A DNA stretch of 5,206 nt from Oscillospiraceae bacterium (GTDB lineage: Bacteria > Bacillota > Clostridia > Oscillospirales > Oscillospiraceae): contig JAFSFK010000094.1 of NCBI GenBank assembly GCA_017435245.1, forward strand, positions 1 to 5,206, written 5' to 3'. A model generated the notes under the pieces. That model searched no databases. It saw only the letters and a program-made list of their open reading frames with translations, and was not told the DNA's origin. The position numbers and the translations under genes were made by a program. Positions 1 through 4,520 of this stretch are shown in pieces (position 1 is the stretch's first letter; each line of letters starts with the position of its first letter).

Positions 1-29
1 CGAGGGTTCAAATCCCTCTCACTCCGCCA
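1..29 (+). tRNA. tRNA 3' end (partial, probably tRNA-Ser)
   Basis: Only the T arm and 3' acceptor strand lie in the window. The T stem GAGGG (2-6) pairs with CCCTC (14-18) around the loop TTCAAAT (7-13). The acceptor strand TCACTCC (19-25) is followed by discriminator G26 and an encoded CCA (27-29). The 5' acceptor strand, off the window, should therefore read GGAGTGA. That acceptor with discriminator G fits bacterial tRNA-Ser best, but the anticodon is not visible, so the identity is an inference. Confidence 0.9.
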
Positions 30-63
30 AAAAGAAGACCACCCAAAGGGTGGTCTTCTTTTT
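29..63 (+). terminator. Rho-independent terminator of the tRNA
   Basis: A perfect 16-bp stem pairs 29-44 with 48-63 around an AAA loop, and the 3' arm ends in TTTTT (59-63 includes the run). It starts at the last base of the tRNA CCA, so it closes the tRNA transcript. The A-rich 5' arm mirrors the T run and could also allow termination from the other strand. Confidence 0.9.
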
Positions 64-69
64 GGCTTT

Positions 70-189
70 GTGAGGGGGATTTGAATAGTCTAATTGCAAT
101 GCTCCGGGGGAGCATTGCTCGCCGGGTAGGGTCCCGGCAACACCTCTATTTTCTGCAAAGCAGAAAATGCAAACAAATCCCTCTCACTC
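70..189. repeat. Hairpin array flanked by copies of the tRNA tail
   Basis: The left end (70-85) is an inverted copy of tRNA bases 7-22 with one mismatch in 16. The right end (174-189) is an exact 16-base direct copy of tRNA bases 9-24. The two ends thus form an inverted repeat (13 of 14 bases) around three consecutive hairpins: 96-105 with 109-118 (10 bp), 121-126 with 133-138 (6 bp) and 148-156 with 160-168 (9 bp, AAA loop). No convincing reading frame is present: the frame that crosses it lacks a ribosome binding site and family features. It could be the remnant of a tRNA-targeting element or a repeat that copied the tRNA end. Confidence 0.65.
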
Positions 190-198
190 TCATTTCGG

Positions 199-298
199 AA
201 TTCCGGTTTACAGTCTGCTGGGAAGAGATTCCCATCTCTCTGGCGTCGAAACGCCGCCCTGCAATTACCAACGAACGGCTCACCCATAAATCGGAATT
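199..298. repeat. 100-bp element with AATTCCGRTTTA terminal inverted repeats
   Basis: The left end AATTCCGGTTTA (199-210) and the reverse complement of the right end (287-298, AATTCCGATTTA) match at 11 of 12 bases. Inside are two short hairpins, GGGAA/TTCCC (220-224 with 229-233) and GGCGT/ACGCC (242-246 with 251-255). No gene is visible. The same terminal repeat bounds the larger elements at 888-1200 and 4876-5087, although the interiors differ. I see no clear target-site duplication. The right end runs directly into the A tract of the minus-strand terminator at 299. Confidence 0.6.
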
Positions 299-324
299 AA
301 AAAAGGGAGGGGCAAGGCCCTCCC
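299..324 (-). terminator. Rho-independent terminator of the YcxB-like gene
   Basis: Read on the minus strand, GGGAGGG (324-318) pairs with CCCTCCC (311-305) around a 6-nt loop, followed by TTTTTT (304-299). It lies 5 bp beyond the stop codon of the minus-strand gene ending at 330. Confidence 0.85.
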
Positions 325-329
325 CATCT

Positions 330-833
330 TTACACCTTCAATCCATTGCTACGCAGATATTCCAGGAAACCATCCTGGCTTCCAACCGCAAAGCCTTTTC
401 TGTCAATAATAATCATCAGACGTGCCTTGGTATGCAGCAGGATCAGGTTCTTTGTCTGCCAAACCTTTTTGATATCCGTTAAAGGAATCGGATCCACCGT
501 CTTTTCGCCATAGGTGCATTGGATCTCCTCCTCTGTCACTACTGTACGTACTTTCAGCGGTTCCGGGCCAAATTTCTCCTTATCCCGGCTGATAGCAGTA
601 CTTACGCTGTTTTTGTACATTACAAACTGCATCAGCGCAAAAATGAGAATATACGCACAGCCGCTGAAGCTATACTCACCACCGACAACTGCAGTAATAA
701 TGTTTGCCACAGCAATGCCGCCCAACACTACATAGATCATCAAATTCACAGGCCGTTTGAAATAAATCAAACGGTATAGCTCCTTCATAACAGCAGGAGT
801 TCTTTCGTATGCGTTTTCAAACAGAATATCCAT
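330..833 (-). CDS. YcxB-like two-helix membrane protein
   Basis: The protein has 167 residues from the preferred start at 833, which has AGGAGG (847-842) 8 nt upstream. An in-frame ATG at 875 would overlap the predicted promoter and has no such site. There are two hydrophobic segments, about residues 30-50 and 56-73. A basic cytoplasmic stretch and a C-terminal beta-rich domain (about 95-165) follow, in which PIPLTDIKKVWQTKNLILLH and IIIDRKGF match the pattern of the YcxB-like domain. In that family the C-terminal domain follows two membrane helices and the function is unknown, so this is a membrane-anchored protein with no assigned role. It is a single gene with its own promoter (856-884) and terminator (299-324), so its neighbours give no functional hint. 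The family call is moderately sure. The reading frame is very likely real. Confidence 0.85.
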   Translation of the reverse strand: MDILFENAYERTPAVMKELYRLIYFKRPVNLMIYVVLGGIAVANIITAVVGGEYSFSGCAYILIFALMQFVMYKNSVSTAISRDKEKFGPEPLKVRTVVTEEEIQCTYGEKTVDPIPLTDIKKVWQTKNLILLHTKARLMIIIDRKGFAVGSQDGFLEYLRSNGLKV

Positions 834-855
834 TGGGTATGCCTCCTTTTCTATA

Positions 856-884
856 AATATAGCACACCGATCCATTCAAATCAA
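856..884 (-). promoter_or_regulatory. Sigma-A type promoter for the YcxB-like gene
   Basis: On the minus strand, TTGATT (884-879) and TATATT (861-856) are 17 bp apart, close to the TTGACA/TATAAT consensus. The implied start lies about 15 nt before the ribosome binding site. The -35 box is only 3 bp from the end of the inverted-repeat element at 888. Confidence 0.6.
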
Positions 885-887
885 CAA

Positions 888-1200
888 ATTCCGATTTGTC
901 GGTCTGTTACGCTCACCACCAAAGGCCCCCTCTGACGAGGGCGCCCTTGCGGCTGGAAATACACGATTGCCAGTGGCAATCGATCCTTAAACAAACTGGC
1001 ACGGCATAGCCGTGACTGGGGGAGAGAAATCGTTGCTACTGCTACTTTTTCTCTCCCTCCGTCAAAAATCAAAGGCTTTTGACACTTTAGTGTAGGTATG
1101 CTTGCCCCCGACAAGCATATATATCCTAATTCGCTTCGCTACCCTCGTTAGAGGGAGGCTTTAGCTAGTGCATCTAGAGAACCGACCGGTAAATCGGAAT
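888..1200. repeat. 313-bp hairpin-rich element with terminal inverted repeats, between divergent promoters
   Basis: The left end ATTCCGATTTGTCGGTCTGT (888-907) matches the reverse complement of 1181-1200 at 17 of 20 bases. Just inside is a second inverted pair: 921-941 against 1142-1162, 18 of 21 bases. At the centre GGGAGAGAAA (1020-1029) pairs with TTTCTCTCCC (1048-1057). The element therefore reads as two head-to-head, diverged units. Smaller hairpins include CGATTGCC/GGCAATCG (964-971 with 975-982), CACGGC/GCCGTG around 1000-1014, and ATGCTTG/CAAGCAT near 1098-1118. The 77-codon minus-strand frame at 881-1114 lies wholly in this repeat structure, lacks family features and is not called. 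With its flanks, this accounts for the gene-free stretch 834-1272. Confidence 0.7.
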
Positions 1201-1214
1201 ATATTTGCAGACGG

Positions 1215-1244
1215 TTTACATTCGACACCTACTTATGTTATACT
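1215..1244 (+). promoter_or_regulatory. Extended -10 promoter for the HAD phosphatase gene
   Basis: TTTACA (1215-1220) and TATACT (1239-1244) are 18 bp apart, and TG at 1236-1237 gives an extended -10 motif. The start would fall about 22 nt before the ribosome binding site at 1261-1266. It begins 14 bp after the inverted-repeat element ends at 1200. Confidence 0.7.
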
Positions 1245-1272
1245 CTTTTTATCATAATTTAGGAGGTTTCCT

Positions 1273-1914
1273 ATGACCCCAAAGGCAATTTTCTTTGATC
1301 TGGACGGGACCCTCACCGATTCCGGCGAGGGCATTATCAACTGCGCTGCACTTGCACTGGAGCATTTTGGTCTGCATATCCCCTCCCGGCAGGAAATGCG
1401 GGTATTTGTAGGGCCTCCCCTGGATCAGACCTTTATCAAGTTCGGTGTCCCGGCAAATCGGGTAGATGAGGCAATCCGGGTATTTCGCAGCCGGTATGTT
1501 CCCATCGGTATTTTGGAAAATCATCCCTATCCGGGCATCCGGGAGCTTCTGGAACAGCTGAAAAGCAGTGGTCACCGACTTTTTGTCGCCACCTCCAAGC
1601 CAGAGGAGATGGCTCTGCGGGTACTGGACCGTTTTGACCTGTCCCGGTATTTTGAAAAGATCTGCGGTGCCACTTTGGACGGCAGCCGCATTGAAAAAGC
1701 AGACGTAATCGCCTATCTGCTGACCCAGGTGGATTCTGTAGCAAATACGGTGATGGTTGGCGATACGGCTTTTGACGTTACGGGTGCTGCTCACCACGGC
1801 ATCCCCACCATCGGCATCACCTGGGGCTACGGTGAGGAAGCGGATATGGTAAGTGCCGGAGCGGTATCCATCGCCCGCACACCAGACGAGCTTTTGGCGC
1901 TGCTGAATACATAA
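1273..1914 (+). CDS. HAD-superfamily hydrolase, phosphoglycolate phosphatase-like
   Basis: The protein has 213 residues, a normal length for the Gph/PpaX branch of haloacid dehalogenase phosphatases. Motif I is DLDGT (9-13), with D9 the predicted nucleophile and D11 the acid/base. A helical cap domain covers about 15-85 (VGPPLDQTF at 46-54). Motif II is in VATSKP (105-110), the motif III lysine is probably K142, and motif IV is GDTAFD (163-168). The GITWGYG segment (181-187) is typical of this branch. These Mg2+-dependent cytosolic enzymes remove phosphate from small phosphorylated metabolites. The actual substrate (phosphoglycolate, pyrophosphate, nucleotide or sugar phosphate) cannot be read from sequence. 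The ATG at 1273 has AGGAGG (1261-1266) 6 nt upstream. The gene is a single transcription unit between its own promoter and the palindrome at 1917-1948. The long minus-strand frame opposite it is a shadow. Confidence 0.95.
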   Translation: MTPKAIFFDLDGTLTDSGEGIINCAALALEHFGLHIPSRQEMRVFVGPPLDQTFIKFGVPANRVDEAIRVFRSRYVPIGILENHPYPGIRELLEQLKSSGHRLFVATSKPEEMALRVLDRFDLSRYFEKICGATLDGSRIEKADVIAYLLTQVDSVANTVMVGDTAFDVTGAAHHGIPTIGITWGYGEEADMVSAGAVSIARTPDELLALLNT

Positions 1915-1916
1915 AT

Positions 1917-1948
1917 TAACGGTGCACCGCAATTGCGGTGCACCGTTA
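1917..1948. terminator. Bidirectional terminator between convergent genes
   Basis: This is a perfect 32-nt palindrome (each arm TAACGGTGCACCGC plus half of the AATT centre). It can form a 14-bp stem with an AATT loop on either strand. It fills the 37-bp gap between the stop codons at 1914 (+) and 1952 (-). T-rich sequence follows on the plus strand (ACTTTTATG), while the minus side (AATTTATG) is weaker. Confidence 0.8.
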
Positions 1949-1951
1949 CTT

Positions 1952-2311
1952 TTATGCAGGAAATACGTTGGTGATCCAAATCACAATGGGAATCGCCAGA
2001 GAGAAAATGCTGATCAGCCAGGGGTATACCACCCGGCGGGAACAGAACACCATCAGCAAGCACAGAATCGTGACCGCCAAAGGACCCAGCACCGCAATAT
2101 TCCGGGCAACCAGCCACTGGTACTCACCGGATGCCAGCAGATTGATACCCACGGTTTCCGGCAGACGGCTGGCATTTTTCATTGCCAATATGATCGCAGC
2201 CAGGACCACAGGTATAGACAGGAAGATGCTGCGCAGCTTGTAGATCATACTTCCGATCCCGGCAAGCACGCTGAAAAAGCTTCTGCCCTGCCGATTATTT
2301 TTTTCTGCCAT
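1952..2311 (-). CDS. Small membrane protein with three predicted helices, unknown function
   Basis: The protein has 119 residues. The ATG at 2311 has AGGAGG (2323-2318) 6 nt upstream and a good promoter further up. A short polar, basic N-terminus (MAEKNNRQGR) precedes hydrophobic segments at about 27-46, 69-90 and 96-115. The pattern suggests an integral cytoplasmic-membrane protein with a cytoplasmic N-terminus by the positive-inside rule (K and R at 4, 7, 10, 25 and 27). I see no catalytic or binding motif and do not recognise a family. It is transcribed alone, convergent with the HAD phosphatase and divergent from the 54-residue protein, so context gives no function. The ribosome binding site, promoter and shared terminator make it very likely a real gene. 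Confidence 0.85.
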   Translation of the reverse strand: MAEKNNRQGRSFFSVLAGIGSMIYKLRSIFLSIPVVLAAIILAMKNASRLPETVGINLLASGEYQWLVARNIAVLGPLAVTILCLLMVFCSRRVVYPWLISIFSLAIPIVIWITNVFPA

Positions 2312-2340
2312 AAGCTACCTCCTGTCCATAAGATAAATGT

Positions 2341-2369
2341 ATCATAGCATATTTCTACACAATATGCAA
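2341..2369 (-). promoter_or_regulatory. Extended -10 promoter for the three-helix membrane protein
   Basis: On the minus strand, TTGCAT (2369-2364) and TATGAT (2346-2341) are 17 bp apart. The -10 is preceded by TGC, an extended -10 motif. The ribosome binding site follows 17 bp downstream. Confidence 0.7.
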
Positions 2370-2463
2370 GCAGCAGATCATTTAAGCTTTTCTTAATCAT
2401 ACCCGTTTTATGGGACTGATCGTATTGTATCCTAATATCAACAGATTTAAAGGAGGCAATACT

Positions 2464-2628
2464 ATGAAAACAGTTTCCCTTTCCCGTCAAGCCTATAAGC
2501 CTGCAATCCCCTACCCCAACGCCGCAACACGCCGTCAGGTCTTTCACAAGTGGCTGGACACCCTTCTGGTGACAGCCTCCAGCATCGGCATTACGGTAAT
2601 GCTGGCATTTTTACTGACTATGGGCTGA
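2464..2628 (+). CDS. 54-residue single-helix membrane protein, unknown function
   Basis: The start at 2464 has a strong AGGAGG (2451-2456) with a 7-nt spacer. A longer in-frame start at 2410 has no ribosome binding site and would run through it. The N-terminal half is polar and basic, with prolines at 13, 16 and 18 and Arg-Arg at 23-24. One hydrophobic helix follows at about 33-53 and ends in MG, so the protein looks like a small membrane-anchored protein with its tail at the far end. The helix is too close to the C-terminus for a cleaved signal peptide. I recognise no family. It ends 1 bp before the converging stop of coaX. I could not find a convincing promoter in 2370-2450. The gene call rests mainly on the ribosome binding site and the well-formed helix. 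Confidence 0.7.
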   Translation: MKTVSLSRQAYKPAIPYPNAATRRQVFHKWLDTLLVTASSIGITVMLAFLLTMG

Positions 2629-2629
2629 T

Positions 2630-3400
2630 TCAACGCCGCTTGTTATCCCGGTAAAGGGCCGCAAGGCCCTTTACCAGCAGGTCCTTGTCGTAAACAATGG
2701 GCGTGCGGCACATAGGGATCACAAATTTTGCGATACCGCCGGTGGCGATCACCGTTGTCTTTTCTCCCAGTTCTTCTTCCATCCGCTGAACCATACCGTC
2801 CAGCATACAGGCGTTGCCCAGCATAATGCCGCTGCGCATACACTCAATGGTATTCTTGCCAATGGCATACTTGGGCTGATCCAGCTGCAATCCGGGCAGC
2901 AGTGCAGTTCGCTCTGTCAGCGCATCCACAGAGATCTTCACACCCGGGCAGATACAGCCGCCGATCATTGCGCCGGTCTTGTCCAGCACCACCATCGTGG
3001 TTGCCGTACCCATATCCACAACGATCAGCGGAGGCTTATGCTCCCGCAATGCCGCAACACAGCCTACCACCAGATCCGCACCGGTCTGGGAGGGGTTTTC
3101 CACCTTGATATTGAGTCCTGTCTTTAATCCGGGACCAACCACCAGGCTCAGCTTGCCTGTGAGCTTTTTTATGGCCGTCTGGAAGGAATTGAGCACCTGA
3201 GGAACGACCGATCCGATGATAGCGCCCTCGATGTCCACCACACGCACCTGATACACATCCAGAATACTCTTCAGGTCCACGCAGTATTCATCCGATGTTT
3301 TGGTGGCATCGGTACGCAGCCTTGCCTCAAAGACGATCTGCTCACCTTCCACGCCGCCAAGAACGATATTTGTATTTCCGATATCCACAGTTAAAATCAT
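2630..3400 (-). CDS. coaX: Type III pantothenate kinase (CoaX)
   Basis: CoaX phosphorylates pantothenate to 4'-phosphopantothenate with ATP, the first step of coenzyme A synthesis. It is a cytosolic, usually dimeric ASKHA-fold enzyme that, unlike CoaA, is known not to be feedback-inhibited by CoA. The length of 256 residues is normal for the family. Visible motifs are the N-terminal phosphate loop DIGNTN (6-11), GAD (107-109), DMGTATT (129-135), GGCICPG (147-153), GKNTIECMRSG (181-191) and TGG (220-222). D109 and D129 correspond to the conserved active-site acids. The position after GAD, usually Arg in the family's GxDR motif, is Leu here (L110). The start is the ATG of an ATGA overlap with the upstream phosphodiesterase gene, with GGAGG (3412-3408) 7 nt upstream, so the two are translationally coupled. 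The 3' end contains a perfect 11-bp hairpin (2650-2675). Confidence 0.96.
   Translation of the reverse strand: MILTVDIGNTNIVLGGVEGEQIVFEARLRTDATKTSDEYCVDLKSILDVYQVRVVDIEGAIIGSVVPQVLNSFQTAIKKLTGKLSLVVGPGLKTGLNIKVENPSQTGADLVVGCVAALREHKPPLIVVDMGTATTMVVLDKTGAMIGGCICPGVKISVDALTERTALLPGLQLDQPKYAIGKNTIECMRSGIMLGNACMLDGMVQRMEEELGEKTTVIATGGIAKFVIPMCRTPIVYDKDLLVKGLAALYRDNKRR
2650..2675. other. Perfect 11-bp hairpin in the 3' end of coaX
   Basis: GGTAAAGGGCC (2650-2660) pairs perfectly with GGCCCTTTACC (2665-2675) around GCAA, a tetraloop-type loop on the plus strand. It lies inside the last codons of coaX (residues about 242-250) and 21 bp past the stop of the converging 54-residue gene. No T run follows in either direction. 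It may protect or define the 3' end of the small gene's mRNA, or be incidental. Confidence 0.5.
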
Positions 3401-3894
3401 ATGTTTTCCTCCAGATCCGCTTGCCTTACCAAGTAGCAGGCGGATATTTTATTATCCATTATTTCGATCACGCCCGCTGAACCGCCGCCGTAGCCGCAGC
3501 TTCCCGGGTTCAGCACCCACAGTCCATCGGCTTCCCGATGACAATCCGCCACGTGAGTATGTCCGTAAAGGGCAGCCTGCGCCCGGCATTTCCGAGCATC
3601 GGAAAGCAGCCCTCCGATCCCGGATTTGACCCGATGATTATGGCCGTGGGTCAGGAATAAATACACCCCACATACCTTTTCGCAAAGCACCTCCCGGGCA
3701 AAGGGCGGACAGCGGTACCGGTCGCAATTGCCCGGCACCTTGATAAAGCGCAGGTTAGGATATTCCTCCTCCAGCGCCTGGGCATCATCGTAATGATCCC
3801 CCAAATGGATCACTGAATCGGGTTTTAATACATCCACGCACTGCCGCATAAAACGCAGTGCCGAATGGGAATCTGACAAGACAAGTATCTTCAT
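3397..3894 (-). CDS. YfcE/MJ0936-family metallophosphodiesterase
   Basis: The protein has 165 residues, the usual size for this calcineurin-like phosphoesterase family, which uses two metal ions (often Mn2+) to hydrolyse phosphodiesters. Metal-binding and catalytic signatures occur in order: DSH (8-10), GD (32-33), GNCD (55-58), THGH (82-85) and GHTH (111-114), followed by the family's NPGS turn (129-132). The protein is cytosolic, with no signal peptide. The native substrate is unknown. Family members act on model phosphodiesters, and I see nothing that narrows this. It is the first gene of an operon: its stop TGA (3399-3397) overlaps the coaX start. The ATG at 3894 lacks a strong Shine-Dalgarno, GGTG about 6 nt upstream being the best candidate, while coaX has a good one. 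No better in-frame start is available within the conserved MKILVLSDSH. Confidence 0.93.
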   Translation of the reverse strand: MKILVLSDSHSALRFMRQCVDVLKPDSVIHLGDHYDDAQALEEEYPNLRFIKVPGNCDRYRCPPFAREVLCEKVCGVYLFLTHGHNHRVKSGIGGLLSDARKCRAQAALYGHTHVADCHREADGLWVLNPGSCGYGGGSAGVIEIMDNKISACYLVRQADLEENI

Positions 3895-3949
3895 AGTTCA
3901 CCAACTGTTCTATATCCGCATATAGTAGTATTGGACTTACCTACCGGAT

Positions 3950-3978
3950 ATTATAACAGGCATTTTGACAGGAGGCAA
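3950..3978 (-). promoter_or_regulatory. Promoter of the phosphodiesterase-coaX operon
   Basis: On the minus strand, TTGCCT (3978-3973) and a consensus TATAAT (3955-3950) are 17 bp apart, with TG at 3958-3957 giving an extended -10. The start would fall near 3943, about 48 nt before the ATG at 3894. The -35 box overlaps the ribosome binding site (3970-3975) of the divergent trio. On the plus strand a weaker candidate, TTGGAC (3931-3936) with TATAAC (3952-3957), has only a 15-bp spacer and shares the same AT core. Confidence 0.6.
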
Positions 3979-3982
3979 TCAA

Positions 3983-4180
3983 ATGCAGAAAAAATCTGAA
4001 GATTTTTCTATGCAGGAGGCCCTGCGTCTTTCCAAAACCCCCGCCGGACAGCAGCTTCTATCCAAACTTCAGCAGGCAGATCAGGCACAGCTGAAGAAAA
4101 TTGCCGACCAGGCAGCTGCCGGTGATTATACCAATGCCGCACAGCAGCTCAGCGCACTGCTGAAACAGCTGGGAGAATAG
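3983..4180 (+). CDS. 65-residue helical protein, first gene of an unknown trio
   Basis: The ATG at 3983 has AGGAGG (3970-3975) 7 nt upstream. An alternative TTG at 3965 lies before this site and is rejected. The protein is small, soluble and almost entirely helix-forming. A short polar N-terminus is followed by ALRLSKTPAGQQLL (about 12-25), a Gln/Ala-rich helix (26-45), and a GDYTNAAQQLSALL segment (48-61). There is no signal peptide, Cys or catalytic motif. The stop is 3 bp before the next ATG, so the three genes form one operon. The pattern of two or three short helices with Gln-rich faces suggests protein-protein contact, which is inference. I recall similar clusters in Oscillospiraceae annotated only as hypothetical, but cannot verify this. 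No function is assigned. Confidence 0.85.
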   Translation: MQKKSEDFSMQEALRLSKTPAGQQLLSKLQQADQAQLKKIADQAAAGDYTNAAQQLSALLKQLGE

Positions 4181-4183
4181 ACT

Positions 4184-4516
4184 ATGGAGGACTTGGAAAA
4201 CAAGCTGGGAGCCATTCTCGGAAATCCGGAAATGATGGGCAAAATCATGGCCCTCGCCCAGAGCTTCGGTGAAGGACAGCCGGAGCCGGAACAAAAATCA
4301 CCATCCCACCCCTCCTTCCCGGATATCGACATCTCTCTGCTGCAAAAGCTGTCCGGTGCCGCCAAGCACACCGGCATCGACCAAAATCAACGTTCTCTTT
4401 TAAACGCCCTTGGTCCTTATATCAGCTCCCGGCGTCTGGGCAAGCTGGAACGGGCGATGCGTGCGGCAAAAATGGCAGGTCTGGCCGGTATTTTTCTAAA
4501 CTCCGCAGGCAGGTGA
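4184..4516 (+). CDS. 110-residue helical protein, second gene of the unknown trio
   Basis: The ATG at 4184 follows the previous stop by 3 bp, with GGGAG (4171-4175) inside the upstream gene as ribosome binding site. The protein has two parts. An N-terminal helix reads LGNPEMMGKIMALAQSFG (12-29). After a Pro/Glu/Ser-rich linker (30-47) comes a C-terminal helical domain (48-105), with LLQKLSGAAKHTGIDQNQRS, LLNALGPYISSRRLGKLERA and the hydrophobic, Met- and Ala-rich end MRAAKMAGLAGIFL. The last helix is amphipathic and basic and could bind a membrane or a partner. No catalytic residues or metal sites are apparent. I recognise a recurrent Clostridia pattern (a 'LL.AL.PY.S..R..KLE.AM' block) but no named function. 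Its place between the other two genes suggests a shared complex. Confidence 0.85.
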   Translation: MEDLENKLGAILGNPEMMGKIMALAQSFGEGQPEPEQKSPSHPSFPDIDISLLQKLSGAAKHTGIDQNQRSLLNALGPYISSRRLGKLERAMRAAKMAGLAGIFLNSAGR

Positions 4517-4520
4517 TATG

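Noticed and set aside
1..189. Attachment-site pair of an intact integrative element
   Set aside because: The enclosed segment is about 165 bp with no integrase or cargo, so at most it is a remnant.
70..298. CRISPR array or riboswitch in the hairpin-rich region
   Set aside because: There are no regularly spaced identical repeats with unique spacers. I see no conserved riboswitch core, and the region is not positioned as the leader of a suitable gene.
81..482. 133-codon plus-strand reading frame across the tRNA-tail repeat and into the YcxB-like gene
   Set aside because: It has no ribosome binding site, runs through hairpin repeats, and then overlaps a well-supported minus-strand gene. Its sequence has no family features.
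881..1114. 77-codon minus-strand reading frame in the 313-bp element
   Set aside because: It lies inside inverted-repeat sequence and has no ribosome binding site. The composition follows the hairpins rather than a protein.
1252..1932. 226-codon minus-strand frame opposite the HAD phosphatase
   Set aside because: The plus strand carries all HAD motifs in order, with a good promoter and ribosome binding site. The minus frame is a shadow.
2410..2463. Longer start for the 54-residue protein
   Set aside because: The start at 2410 has no ribosome binding site, and the extension would translate through the strong AGGAGG that serves 2464.
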